64,000 nt of DNA from Sphingomonadales bacterium (GTDB lineage Bacteria; Pseudomonadota; Alphaproteobacteria; Sphingomonadales; Govanellaceae). Position 1 is the stretch's first letter; every line of letters starts with the position of its first letter. The notes under the pieces were generated by a model. It was not told the DNA's origin and searched no databases. It saw only the letters and a program-made list of their open reading frames with translations. Made by a program: the position numbers and the translations under genes. Positions 43,727 to 53,662 of the stretch are shown here, piece by piece. The stretch is taken from contig JACFMS010000011.1 of assembly GCA_019455285.1 (NCBI GenBank), positions 57,080 through 121,079 on the forward strand. The letters run 5' to 3'.

Positions 43727-44722
43727 TTAGGTAAAATGCGGCAGAATATCGCGACTGAGAACCTGGAGTTGCTCTTCCATGCGATCCGCCAACGCCAGCG
43801 AAAGGGCGACCTGAGACGCGCCGGCGTCCAGAAGGGCGCGGATTTTGGCCACGCAGTCCTCCGGCGTCCCCGTCACGGCAAGTTTGTGAATCCATTCTTT
43901 GGGCATTGCCAAAGCAATTTTCTGCGGATCTCCGAGAGCCTGAAGCTCGGCCACCTTGTCGTCATACCCAAGACAGCCGGTCAGGGGCGTTTTTCCCGCA
44001 GCCAGAATGTAGGGTGCAATGATGTTGCGCGCTGCGTTATGCGCAACCTCAGGGTCGGGATCCACCGCGAAGGTCGCCAGCACCGGGAAGATGTGCTTCG
44101 TCCGTCCCGTTTTTTCAGCGCCGATGCTGATCTGTTCATTGGCGTAGCGCACGTATTCCGGTGATGCCATAACACTCGCCAGGGTGCCGTCGGCGATTTC
44201 ACCGGAAAGCTGGAGCGACTTTTCTCCAACCACCCCGGTCACAATATCCATATCAGGACAGATATGGGTCAGCTTCACGTTATCAAAGAAAAAATGTCCT
44301 TCGCGCTGCGTCAGGACCTCGCCTTTCAGAAGCGCGCGAATATTGGTCACAACCTCCCGCAGCACCTTGAGTGGCGACTTTGGATAAAGCCCCATCTGCT
44401 TGACCCAGAACGGCACGCCATGGCCGATGCCTACCGTCAGTCGCCCCGGAAAGGCATTGGCAATGGTCGCAATATCCATGGCCGTGACCGCAGGATGACG
44501 CGCCACAGCAGAGACAATCCCAATCCCGCAATGCAGGTTACGGGTGGCGCCCAAAATGATAGAGGCGCTGGCAAAGCCGGAAAGCTCGAAATAATCCTCT
44601 GCAGCCCAAACCTCGGGAATATTCAGTTCTTCCATATAACGGGCAAGACCAATCAGTTTTCCCGGCGGCGTATACGGGGCGATGAGAACCGAAACTTGAT
44701 TCTCCATGGGCGTGAATTTCAT
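43727..44722 (-). CDS. LLM class oxidoreductase, probably F420-dependent
   Basis: 331 aa luciferase-like TIM-barrel protein. Family features include the early VWAAEDYF, LGATRNLHCGIGIVSAVARHP, IANAFPGRLTVGIGHG (read in parts) and the C-terminal TGTPEDCVAKIRALLDAGA. The pattern is that of methylene-tetrahydromethanopterin reductase-like and F420-dependent reductases rather than FMN-dependent monooxygenases with a partner reductase, of which none is nearby. Since a full F420 biosynthesis set lies 9 kb away in the same orientation, F420H2 is the likely hydride donor (inference). Confidence 0.83.
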   Translation of the reverse strand: MKFTPMENQVSVLIAPYTPPGKLIGLARYMEELNIPEVWAAEDYFELSGFASASIILGATRNLHCGIGIVSAVARHPAVTAMDIATIANAFPGRLTVGIGHGVPFWVKQMGLYPKSPLKVLREVVTNIRALLKGEVLTQREGHFFFDNVKLTHICPDMDIVTGVVGEKSLQLSGEIADGTLASVMASPEYVRYANEQISIGAEKTGRTKHIFPVLATFAVDPDPEVAHNAARNIIAPYILAAGKTPLTGCLGYDDKVAELQALGDPQKIALAMPKEWIHKLAVTGTPEDCVAKIRALLDAGASQVALSLALADRMEEQLQVLSRDILPHFT

Positions 44723-44753
44723 ATTGGACCCTTTGCAGCTAAAGCCATAAAAA

Positions 44754-47045
44754 CTAGGCGGACTTCCGGCGTTCCAGCGCTTCCAGAATATTCTCCGGCG
44801 TCAACGGGATACTGTTCAACGGCACGCCAATGGCATCATAAATGGCGTTGTGGATCACCGCCGGCGCCAGAACGATCGGCGGCTCGGCCGTTCCCTTGGC
44901 CCCGAACGGACCTTCATCCGCCGGGTGTTCCAGAATGATGGCTTCTACTTCCGGAATGTCGACCGCCAACGGCAGGCGATAGGCTTCCAGAGAACGCTCC
45001 ATGTACCGGCCATCCTTGACTCTGAGTCCCTCATGAAGGGCATAGCCGATCCCTTGGGCAACACCGCCCTGTATCTGGCCGGAAATACCCTGTGGGTTTA
45101 AAGCTTTGCCGACTTCCTGCGCGACGATGTAGCGCTTGACTTCAACATTTCCGGTCATGGGACAGACAGCGACCTTGGCCATATGGACGTGGTAGGTCGG
45201 TGTGGGCAGCGTGGGGAACGCCAGCCCGGCCGCACAGCCCGGATCAAAAGGGATAGGTTGTTCGGCATGTTTACCCGTCCCGACGATCGGGCCTGAGGCA
45301 AAAGCACCCATCATGAGAATGTCGGTCAGGCCGATGGCCTTTCCCGGGTCTTCAATATCATGAATTTTCCCGCCGGAGAGGGTCAGGCGGGCTGCTTCCG
45401 TCTGCATCAGCGGGGCTGCCGCATCGAGGACTTTCTGGCGAACTTCAATAGCTGCGTGTTCGGCGGCGCGCCCCACCGCACGGGTTGTTCGGCTGCCTTG
45501 CGATCCCCCGTCATAGGCAGCAACATCCGTATCCGGCTGGACGACGTGAACATTTGCAGGATCAAGCCCCAAGGTTTGCGCCACGATTCCGACAACACCC
45601 TGCGCCATGGCACCGGTGCCGATATCACATGTTCCGGACAGAACATGGGCAGAGCCATCCTCGTTCAGCTTGACCGTAGCGGAGGCCGGAAGCGGATTGG
45701 TCAACCAGACCGTACTGCCAATCGCCACGCCTTCCAATGGCTTCTTGGTTCTCTTCATTTCCTCCCATGGCGCAATCTTCTCGATTTCCGCATAGGCTTC
45801 CATGAGGATAGCGGCGTCATGAAGCATCTGCCCATTGGGAAGCTTTTCATTATTATTAAGCGTATGGGCAAGTCGATAGGCTCTCGGATCTACCCCTAAT
45901 TCACGCGCGATATGATCCATATGACATTCAATCGCGCTAATCATGGGTACGCCGGAAACGCCGCGGTATGCGCCGGTCGGCGAGGTATTGGTATAAATTA
46001 GACGGAACTGCGTGCGGATAGGTCCCGTGCGGTAAACGCCGCGACAGAACATCAGCGCCAAGCCTGCCATCAGGATCAATTCCCCGGAGTAGGCGCCATT
46101 ATCATGGTCGGTAAAAAACTCCCGTCCGATGATGTTGCCGTCCTTATCCAGTGCTGAACGGACCCTTACCCGCGCACCTTCACGCACGGTTGCGGCAAGC
46201 AGGTCTTCCTCACGGCTGAAGATCAGCTTAACGGGTTTACCAGTCGCCTTGGCCAGAACAGCGGCGTAGGGTTCGGGACCAAAATCAAGCTTACCGCCAA
46301 AGCCGCCGCCAATCGCCATGCCCTGCACGCGGACATCGCTGGGTTTGATTTGCAGGAACTGGGCGAGGCGGTCGCGTAGATTGAATACGTATTGGTGCCC
46401 GCTTTGCACCGTATACCGCCCGTCGCGGTATTGAACGACGGTCCCCTTGGGTTCGAGGTATCCTTGATATTGACGACCGAAGTCGTAGGTATCCTCAATG
46501 ATCCGATCGGCCCTGGCAAACGCCTCGTCCACACCGGGTTCTTCATAGGCGTATTTACAGGCCACATTGCCTTCGCGGTTAAACACTATCCCCGGGACAG
46601 AACCATATTGGGCCAGCTTAGGGTGGATCAGACGCGCGCCTGCCGCCAGCGCCATATCGATATCACCGACAGGAGGGATTTCCTGGATTTCGAGTTCTAT
46701 GGCCGCCACCGCAGCGCGGCTCTGCGCCAGCGTCGTCGCGGCGACGGCGGCGATGGGTTCCCCTTCAAAAAGCACCTCGTCCCGGGCAAACATCGGCGTA
46801 TCGAACAATGCCCATCCGGCTCTGACATTCGGCACATCCGCCGCCGTGACGACAGCTTTAACACCCGGCATCTGGCGGGCCTTATCCACATTCAGGCGGA
46901 CAATTTTGCCGGCAGGCACCGGGGACCGCAGAATGGCGGCATGCAGCATGCCCTTGTGTTCAATATCCGCTGTGTAGAGCGTCTGTCCCGTAACCTTGCC
47001 CGGCCCGTCAGCACGGGGGACGGAGCGGCCGATAACCTCAGGCAT
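44754..47045 (-). CDS. xanthine dehydrogenase family molybdopterin-binding subunit
   Basis: 763 aa catalytic subunit of a second molybdenum hydroxylase. Motifs are GGFGGKLDFG, GAYRGVSGVP (the Arg loop), TCDIGTGAMAQ and the C-terminal GPFGAKGTAEPP with the catalytic Glu. It is clearly different from HcrA. Typical reactions are hydroxylation of an N-heteroaromatic ring next to nitrogen or oxidation of an aldehyde. The ATG at 47045 is used because AGGGG lies seven bases upstream; it overlaps the 2Fe-2S gene by 8 bp. Substrate unknown. Confidence 0.9.
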   Translation of the reverse strand: MPEVIGRSVPRADGPGKVTGQTLYTADIEHKGMLHAAILRSPVPAGKIVRLNVDKARQMPGVKAVVTAADVPNVRAGWALFDTPMFARDEVLFEGEPIAAVAATTLAQSRAAVAAIELEIQEIPPVGDIDMALAAGARLIHPKLAQYGSVPGIVFNREGNVACKYAYEEPGVDEAFARADRIIEDTYDFGRQYQGYLEPKGTVVQYRDGRYTVQSGHQYVFNLRDRLAQFLQIKPSDVRVQGMAIGGGFGGKLDFGPEPYAAVLAKATGKPVKLIFSREEDLLAATVREGARVRVRSALDKDGNIIGREFFTDHDNGAYSGELILMAGLALMFCRGVYRTGPIRTQFRLIYTNTSPTGAYRGVSGVPMISAIECHMDHIARELGVDPRAYRLAHTLNNNEKLPNGQMLHDAAILMEAYAEIEKIAPWEEMKRTKKPLEGVAIGSTVWLTNPLPASATVKLNEDGSAHVLSGTCDIGTGAMAQGVVGIVAQTLGLDPANVHVVQPDTDVAAYDGGSQGSRTTRAVGRAAEHAAIEVRQKVLDAAAPLMQTEAARLTLSGGKIHDIEDPGKAIGLTDILMMGAFASGPIVGTGKHAEQPIPFDPGCAAGLAFPTLPTPTYHVHMAKVAVCPMTGNVEVKRYIVAQEVGKALNPQGISGQIQGGVAQGIGYALHEGLRVKDGRYMERSLEAYRLPLAVDIPEVEAIILEHPADEGPFGAKGTAEPPIVLAPAVIHNAIYDAIGVPLNSIPLTPENILEALERRKSA

Positions 47046-47523
47046 GAGCATCCCCTGCCTTTTGAGCCATGGCGTTTTTCGCCGCCTTCAGGGTTGCCGA
47101 GACAATCCGACTGTACCCGGTACAGCGGCAAATATTTCCATTCAGAGCCACCGCGACATCTTGTGGCGTCGGGTCCGCGTTTTGACGCAACAGGGCCGTG
47201 AGCGTCATCACAATGCCGGGCGTACAAAAGCCGCACTGGATGCCGCCCTCTTCCACCATGGCCTTCTGGATTGCCGAAAGGCCGTTGGCGCTGATCCCTT
47301 CCACGGTCTCGATCTCGGCATTGGCCGCAGCGGCAGCGGAATAGAGACAACTATCCACCGGCTGGCCATCGATCAGAACCGTGCAGGCTCCGCACTCTCC
47401 TTCCCGACAACCCTCTTTCGTGCCTGTCAGATGCAATTTATCCCGCAGGACATCAAGCAGCACGGCTGACGCATCAACCTCCACTTCCTCCAGAATGCCG
47501 TTGACCTTCAAATTGATTTTCAT
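47038..47523 (-). CDS. [2Fe-2S] subunit of molybdenum hydroxylase
   Basis: 161 aa from the ATG at 47523, which overlaps the FAD-subunit stop (TGATG). The first cluster motif is [12 protein letters not shown] with distal Cys in DSCLYS, and the second is CGFCTPGIV with CRCTGYSR. The size and pattern are standard for CoxS-type subunits, so electrons flow from molybdenum to FAD. A longer frame to 47571 only covers the neighbouring gene. Confidence 0.92.
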   Translation of the reverse strand: MKINLKVNGILEEVEVDASAVLLDVLRDKLHLTGTKEGCREGECGACTVLIDGQPVDSCLYSAAAAANAEIETVEGISANGLSAIQKAMVEEGGIQCGFCTPGIVMTLTALLRQNADPTPQDVAVALNGNICRCTGYSRIVSATLKAAKNAMAQKAGDAHA

Positions 47524-48413
47524 CAGCTTTTCTCCAGTCCTGAAATGGCGATTCCCAGTTTTGCGAGGCATTCCAGAACGGCGCCCCGGAATAGCTTCGG
47601 GATCACCAATTTTCGGTACTCTGCACTGGCGCGCGTATCATCAATGGGTTGGATCATCCGCCCCAGCAGACTTGCTCCTTGCGTCACCAGTTCATTCGTT
47701 AATTTCTGCCCTGAAAACAGGGCTTCAACTTCACTGGCGCGCCGGGAAACCGGACCGGTCGCGCAGGTCGCCACCCTCAGCTCACCGACGGTCTCTGGCC
47801 CAGCCATGGTCAACCGCATGGCCAGCCCGGCAATGGCAACCTCCATCGCCTTGCGGCGCCCGACTTTGAGGTAAGCATCCGCCGTATCAGCCGGCGGAGG
47901 CGCCAGCGTGATGCCGACAACCATTTCATCGTTCTCGATCGCAATCTGCCGCCGCCCGGTGATGAAGTGCTCCAGGAGGACATCCCGCAAACCACGGGCC
48001 GCGCTTTGCACCGTGACCACGGCCTCATGCACCAGAAGCGGCGGTATGGTATCTGCGGCTGGGGAGGCATTGCAGATATTTCCCGCAAGCGTTCCCACGG
48101 ACTGCGTCTGCCACCCTCCGACAGATGCCGATGCCGTCGCCAGCGCCGGATAGTTCGCTTGTATATGCCGATCCGCACAAATTTGCCGATGGGTCACAAG
48201 CGCGCCAATGTTCAAATACCCGTCCTGGCTAAGAGAGATGGTGGCAAGATCGTCTTTCAGCTGGCCAATGAAAATCAGCGCCTGAGGCTGCTTCTCCCCT
48301 CTGGCAATCTGGATCATCAGGTCCGTGCCACCGGCCAACACCTTTGCCCGGCCGGCCTGTGATCTGAGGGCATCAAGCGCCTCCTCCAGCTTTTGGGCAT
48401 AGATAAAATCCAT
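47523..48413 (-). CDS. FAD-binding subunit of molybdenum hydroxylase
   Basis: 296 aa CoxM-type subunit. The FAD loops are AGGTDLMIQIARG (near residue 30) and TLAGNICNASPAAD (near 108), followed by a CO-dehydrogenase-flavoprotein C-terminal domain. It lacks the four-Cys insertion seen in HcrB at 9904-10878, so this enzyme should run in the oxidative direction. The ATG at 48413 fits the conserved start MDFIYAQ; the frame extends to 48473 without homology. It is the first of the three subunit genes, 92 bp after the TonB receptor. Confidence 0.9.
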   Translation of the reverse strand: MDFIYAQKLEEALDALRSQAGRAKVLAGGTDLMIQIARGEKQPQALIFIGQLKDDLATISLSQDGYLNIGALVTHRQICADRHIQANYPALATASASVGGWQTQSVGTLAGNICNASPAADTIPPLLVHEAVVTVQSAARGLRDVLLEHFITGRRQIAIENDEMVVGITLAPPPADTADAYLKVGRRKAMEVAIAGLAMRLTMAGPETVGELRVATCATGPVSRRASEVEALFSGQKLTNELVTQGASLLGRMIQPIDDTRASAEYRKLVIPKLFRGAVLECLAKLGIAISGLEKS

Positions 48414-48505
48414 GACTGTCACTTGTCGCTTGCCACTAGGGGGAAGGAGGATAAGCGGGCGGGTTGGCGACACGCCCGCTCATCGCGTCATGAGCTTCAA
48501 AAAAA

Positions 48506-50701
48506 CTAGAAGCTCATCTTGATTTCAGCGCCGAGACGCCGGCCACGAGCCTGGAAACCGCCAGGGGTTGGGTTGATGGACCCAAAACCGGGAATGGCAG
48601 TTTCGGTGTAATATTCCTTATCGAACAGGTTCTCGCCGAAAACCGCAAACTCAATACGATCCATTCGCAGCGCAAGGCGCATGTCCACAAGATTTACCGA
48701 TTCCATTTGATCGGCAATATTGCCAAGTGAGGCGTGCATCTTGCCGCGATGAGTCATGGAAATCCGCCCGAACAGATCCAGAGTCTCGGACAACGGGTAT
48801 TCCCCTTCCAGCCCCAAACTGAATGTCACCTTGGGAATATTGGGAAGGTTATTGCCATCAAAGGTCACCGAGGGATCAAGGCCATTAATCGCATGGAGAG
48901 CCGCCTCAGCCGTCGTGTTCGTCGTCTTGACCTTGCTGTCAATCACCCCGAGACTACCGAGGAAGGTAAAATAATCGCTCACCAGTGCTGTGGCTTCTAT
49001 CTCAAATCCGGTGATCCGTGATTTCGGGATATTGAACAGAGTCTGCGCGCCTGTTCCGCCCTGGATAACGTATTCCTGACGATCATTGTAATCAATATAG
49101 AATGCCGCAGCATTCACCCGCATACGATTATTAAACAGATCAACCTTGGCGCCCACTTCGTAGTTCCAGAGCGTTTCGGCATCATACATGCGCGTAACGA
49201 AATTCGTACCATTGAACGCGCCACTGCGGAACCCGCGGGAAACCGTTCCATAGACCATGACTTCCTCAGAGAAACGATGGGACAGGGAAAGCTTGGGCTG
49301 AACGGCATCAAAGGTCTTGGCGCTGGTCGTCAGGGTCACCAGATCGTTCTGTGTGCGTTTATCCCGGTCATAGCGCAGCCCAAGGGTCAATTCCGTCGCC
49401 TCTGTGAGGTCGTAGTTGACTTGCCCGAAGAACGCAAACATTTCGTTGTTGTTGGCATTCACGCCAAATGGTACTTGAATCTGAGTTGCTGGGTCGACAG
49501 GTCCGAGCGGACAGGAACCCGGATCAAAGAAGAAGCAGGGCTCAAAATTCAGATAGGTCCCTATATCCTGATCAATGTCCGCGTAATACGCCCCAACCAG
49601 CCAGCGCAAGGACGTTTCCCCACTTGAGGTCAACCGTGTTTCAGCAGTGATGGACTGCACATCGACAAATTGTACGGCATCAATGGCGGCCAACGGAGAG
49701 TAGTCGATATCCTGCAGGAAGTTGTCGTCCACTTCCGCGTAGGAGACCGTGGTGGTCCACGTCATGCCGCTGAAATCCCAGTTCAACTGGCCGGAGAAAT
49801 CCAGCAGCTCACGGTCGCCATAGCCCATGGTGCCGGTGCTGACGGGCACTATGTCATTGACATCGCCGCTGGGAATATTCACGAAATACCCCACGCCGCC
49901 ATCGCGTTTTTCATAGGAGGCCTTGAGGTCCAAAGAGATATTCTCAGCCGGCAAAATCTTGAATTTGACGCGCCCGTATTTGACTTCTTCCGGGTCTGCC
50001 TTTCCCCCGAGGAACGTATTTTTAATATTCCCGTCAAAATCCTGATAGGAAGCAACCACATTAACAAAGAACTTGTCTGCCACCAGTGGCGCAGAAACCG
50101 AGCCTGAAAGGCGCAGGTCATCATTTTCGCCATATCCGGCTTTCAAAAACCCTTCGAGTTCGTTGCCTGGTTGCTTGGTGGTCACCACAACAGCGCCACC
50201 GATGGCATTGCGGCCGTACAAGGAGCCTTGAGGGCCGCGCAGGATTTCGATCTGCTCGACATCATAGAACGCCTGAATAATCTGATATTCAGACGTCAGC
50301 TGAACGCCATCAACCACGATTGCGGCAGCGGGCTCCTGAAAACGGGCGCTGGTTACCCCGCGCATGGAAAAGAACACAACCCCCGGCTGCTGAGACTGCC
50401 GCAGCACGAAGTTCGGGCTGGAGCCACTCAAGTCGCCAAGATCGGCCACGCCGCGATTTTCAATCTCCACCGCAGAAAAAGCCGTAACGGAGTCCGGAAT
50501 GTCCTGCAGGGATTCTGACCTCTTACGGGCCGTCACGGTCACTTCCTCTAGTTGGCCGCCGCCATCTTGGGCTGCCGCCATTTGCGGCGCAGCGACCATT
50601 CCCCCGGAGAGCACGCCGACCCCCAGCCCGATCGCAAGGGCTTTTCTGGAAACGCTGCCCAGACGCTCATTTACAATGGTGTTTTTGCTCAGCATGGCCA
50701 T
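48506..50701 (-). CDS. TonB-dependent receptor
   Basis: 731 aa outer-membrane receptor with a long leader ending near QMAAAQ, then LEEVTVTARKRSESLQ, a plug domain (FFSMRGVTSARF, IEILRGPQGSLYGRNAIGG) and a barrel ending in AEIKMSF. ATG at 50701 is chosen with AAGGGG upstream; the open frame to 50779 has no homology. It precedes the molybdenum hydroxylase genes and follows the MalT-type regulator on the same strand, suggesting substrate import for that pathway. Confidence 0.92.
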   Translation of the reverse strand: MAMLSKNTIVNERLGSVSRKALAIGLGVGVLSGGMVAAPQMAAAQDGGGQLEEVTVTARKRSESLQDIPDSVTAFSAVEIENRGVADLGDLSGSSPNFVLRQSQQPGVVFFSMRGVTSARFQEPAAAIVVDGVQLTSEYQIIQAFYDVEQIEILRGPQGSLYGRNAIGGAVVVTTKQPGNELEGFLKAGYGENDDLRLSGSVSAPLVADKFFVNVVASYQDFDGNIKNTFLGGKADPEEVKYGRVKFKILPAENISLDLKASYEKRDGGVGYFVNIPSGDVNDIVPVSTGTMGYGDRELLDFSGQLNWDFSGMTWTTTVSYAEVDDNFLQDIDYSPLAAIDAVQFVDVQSITAETRLTSSGETSLRWLVGAYYADIDQDIGTYLNFEPCFFFDPGSCPLGPVDPATQIQVPFGVNANNNEMFAFFGQVNYDLTEATELTLGLRYDRDKRTQNDLVTLTTSAKTFDAVQPKLSLSHRFSEEVMVYGTVSRGFRSGAFNGTNFVTRMYDAETLWNYEVGAKVDLFNNRMRVNAAAFYIDYNDRQEYVIQGGTGAQTLFNIPKSRITGFEIEATALVSDYFTFLGSLGVIDSKVKTTNTTAEAALHAINGLDPSVTFDGNNLPNIPKVTFSLGLEGEYPLSETLDLFGRISMTHRGKMHASLGNIADQMESVNLVDMRLALRMDRIEFAVFGENLFDKEYYTETAIPGFGSINPTPGGFQARGRRLGAEIKMSF

Positions 50702-50861
50702 TGGATTGATCCCCTTTTTATAATCTTCACACGCGATATTGCCCCCGGCATACAGCCGCATTTCCTCTTCCGCCTGCATGTAAAATTAAATGGACCGGAA
50801 ATACGATCCCCGAAAATGGGGGGATTAATCTCGGGAGATTTTATCAAATAAATTCAATGTA

Positions 50862-53585
50862 CTATCCATCTTCCGAAAGGAGCTTGCGCGAAATTTCCAC
50901 TATTCTTGATCGTCGGGAAATGCGCAGTTTGTGATATAGGGACTTTCTGTACCCCTGCGCCGTATTCACGGAAATACCCAACTCCCGCGCAATTTCCTTG
51001 CTGGTAAATCCATCAGTCAGAAGCCAGAACACCTGGCCTTCACGGGTATTCAATCCGGCAGGGATCGGCCGCTTGGCCGGTGCGGCGTCCTGATCCTCTC
51101 CGGCGGCGGTTCTCGGCCAATCAAGATATTGAGCCAATAGTACCCTGTCTTCAGCCGCCAGATGGCCTGACGACAACAGCTTGGACGTGATCATTTTCAT
51201 ATGCGGCAGGTTCACCAGAAGCGGAAGCCTGTTTTCTGTTTCCTCGGCGGCTCTCAACGCCTCTATCAGGCTGACAGAGGCGGCGTATTCCTTCTCGGAT
51301 ATCAAGGCGAGCAAGCTTTCCGACAAAAGTAATTCAGGCAGAAACTTGCGCGCTTGCGTTCGGGCCACGAATAATTTGAGCGCATCCAGCGCCTTGGCCG
51401 CAGCGGCCAGATTCCCTGAAGCGATGTCGAGCCAGACCTGAATTTGCGTTGCGGGGAAACTCAATTGCCATTCCTGCACGGAAACCTGATCTCCCCACCA
51501 GACTTTTTTTTCGAGTTCCAATGCCTCGGCAACGGCTTGGGCTTGAGCCGGTTCACCAGCCGCCAGATAAAAGCACACCTTCAATAGGGCGAGCGCCTGT
51601 TCCGTGCGGCGCATGGGACGATCTGAAAAGACCGTCAAGCCGTCATCGAGTGTATCCAGCGCGGCTTTAAGACCATTTCTGAAAAACTCACCCCAGGCAA
51701 GGATGCGATAGAATTCACGGGCCAGCTGGTGCCAGACCTCGCCTTCCACAATGACCTCTTTGCTGGAGGCGATCATATCTGCGGCGCGGATAGGGTCACC
51801 GGCATCGGCAATCAGCATGGCCTGAAATGCCTGTATTGCCAGCGTCGTCCCGCCGCTTGCGCCCAGTATCTGACAGGCTTCTCGGTAACTGCGATCAATT
51901 AGCGTTCTGGCCTCATCCGGCTGGCCAAGTATCGAATAGGTATAACCACCGGCCAGATCTGAATACAGTTTGATAAAATAGGCCCCTGTGCGTTCGCACA
52001 TCCGGCTACCCCTGGCAGAGGTCTGAACCGCGAGACCGAATTCACCCGTCGTGTTGTAAAGCCATGACAGAAGTTCGGTGGAGATTGCCGTGACTTTATT
52101 CACCGGGCGGACCCGATGGATCGCCGTGTTCTTGAAACGCTCAAGAGCTTGAGCCGGCGCTGGCCATTCCTCGAAATTCGCTACAAGAAGGTCTAAACCT
52201 TCCCAGCCCGCCTGCAGCATGGAGCCGACCTGCGCCGAACGCTCCTCGCGCTCCATAACTGCAATTTTCGGTTGGGAAGTTCTGAGCAGTTTTCTGGCTC
52301 GCTCGATTTCGCCCCGGTGCGCGCACAAGTGCACCCGGCACAAAACAAGTTGGGGGTAATTGGCGATCTGAGCATCGGAAAAACGATCATAATATCGCCA
52401 CGCATTTGTCCCCTGACCCAGGGACGCCGTCCATCCTCCGGAGGCCAACAGAACTTCGTTGAGAAGCTCAAGGTCTCCGGTTTCCACCGCGTGCCGCAGG
52501 GCCGGACCGACATTGCCGTGAGTACTGTACCAACGGGCAATCCGGCAATGAATGTCCTTAATCTCCTCCCCGATCGACAGCGTTAAGCGTTCAATCAGAA
52601 AATCGCGGAAAATCTGATGCAGACGATACCAGGATCCCGGCTTACTCAACGGATGAACAAACAGATTTCGCGCACACACCCGCTCCAGCATCTGCCCGCC
52701 ATTTGTCTGTTCGGTGATGGCGTTGGCCAAGTCCGCATTGATCTGTTCCGGAAAGGCGATTTTCAGAAGGAAATTTTTCAAATCCTCAGGGATCTTCTGG
52801 AATACTTGCTCAGAGAGATAATCTGACACTCGGCGCATATTGCGCCCATGCCCCCCCTCTGACATGCCAGAATTCATTCCGCCTGCGAGCAACCCATTTT
52901 CACCGGCCATATGGACAAATGCCAGACTGACCGGCCACCCCTCCATTTGCCGCAAGAAGCGTTCTACATTCTCAGGACTATCCGTTCTCGCGATAATTTC
53001 TTCAATTTCGTGTTCGGAGAACCGCAACTGTTCCGAGGTGATTTCAACAAGCTGTCCCATGGTTGTCAGCTTGGCGATCTCGCCTTCCGGGCGCAGCCGT
53101 GACGCCGTCAACAACCTGGCATTAGGCGGGAGCAGTTTGAACAGACGGGCAACCAGGGCGCCGGCGGGCGTGCCGGTCAACTTTTCTAGATCATCCAGAT
53201 AGATAAAGGTTTGACGTTCGAGCCGTTCGAGCCGCCGGACCAGAATTTGCGTTAGGTCGAAGAGATTGGCCATCGTTTGGAAGTCCTGCTCTGAGGAGGA
53301 CGTTTCCGCACCCTTAATCTGCCTACTCTCCGCAGCAATCAAGTCCTGCAACCGGGCGGCAAAGGCGCTGGCATCGGCAAGGTCCTGATCGCAATCCATC
53401 CAGATGGTGCTGACATTTTCCTTCTGCTTTTGAGCATAGTGCTGGGACAGCAAAGTTGTCTTGCCGTATCCGGCAGGCGCAACCAACAGAAAGACGGAAG
53501 CGGATGACGCCTCAATCACCTCTCTGAGGAGTTCTTCTCGTGTAATCGTTATCCGTTCACTTGACTGAACCGCCGCCTTGGCCAA
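50862..53585 (-). CDS. MalT-type (LAL) LuxR family transcriptional regulator
   Basis: 907 aa large ATP-binding LuxR-type regulator. Walker A is LLVAPAGYGKTTLL near residue 40, Walker B is FIYLDDLEKL near 125, then a long helical TPR-like sensor region (about 350-800), and a C-terminal LuxR helix-turn-helix (LNTREGQVFWLLTDGF, EIARELGISVNTAQGYRKSLYHKL, split by SK). Proteins of this type are inducer- and ATP-dependent activators. It sits between the F420 biosynthesis genes and the receptor/molybdenum hydroxylase genes, all on one strand, so it probably activates the catabolic part. Confidence 0.9.
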   Translation of the reverse strand: MAKAAVQSSERITITREELLREVIEASSASVFLLVAPAGYGKTTLLSQHYAQKQKENVSTIWMDCDQDLADASAFAARLQDLIAAESRQIKGAETSSSEQDFQTMANLFDLTQILVRRLERLERQTFIYLDDLEKLTGTPAGALVARLFKLLPPNARLLTASRLRPEGEIAKLTTMGQLVEITSEQLRFSEHEIEEIIARTDSPENVERFLRQMEGWPVSLAFVHMAGENGLLAGGMNSGMSEGGHGRNMRRVSDYLSEQVFQKIPEDLKNFLLKIAFPEQINADLANAITEQTNGGQMLERVCARNLFVHPLSKPGSWYRLHQIFRDFLIERLTLSIGEEIKDIHCRIARWYSTHGNVGPALRHAVETGDLELLNEVLLASGGWTASLGQGTNAWRYYDRFSDAQIANYPQLVLCRVHLCAHRGEIERARKLLRTSQPKIAVMEREERSAQVGSMLQAGWEGLDLLVANFEEWPAPAQALERFKNTAIHRVRPVNKVTAISTELLSWLYNTTGEFGLAVQTSARGSRMCERTGAYFIKLYSDLAGGYTYSILGQPDEARTLIDRSYREACQILGASGGTTLAIQAFQAMLIADAGDPIRAADMIASSKEVIVEGEVWHQLAREFYRILAWGEFFRNGLKAALDTLDDGLTVFSDRPMRRTEQALALLKVCFYLAAGEPAQAQAVAEALELEKKVWWGDQVSVQEWQLSFPATQIQVWLDIASGNLAAAAKALDALKLFVARTQARKFLPELLLSESLLALISEKEYAASVSLIEALRAAEETENRLPLLVNLPHMKMITSKLLSSGHLAAEDRVLLAQYLDWPRTAAGEDQDAAPAKRPIPAGLNTREGQVFWLLTDGFTSKEIARELGISVNTAQGYRKSLYHKLRISRRSRIVEISRKLLSEDG

Positions 53586-53662
53586 GATTGCCTCTCAATT
53601 CTGCGGGAATGCTCTTAGCACTCTAAACCCAGAAATTAATCAAACGCAATCAATCGTGCATC

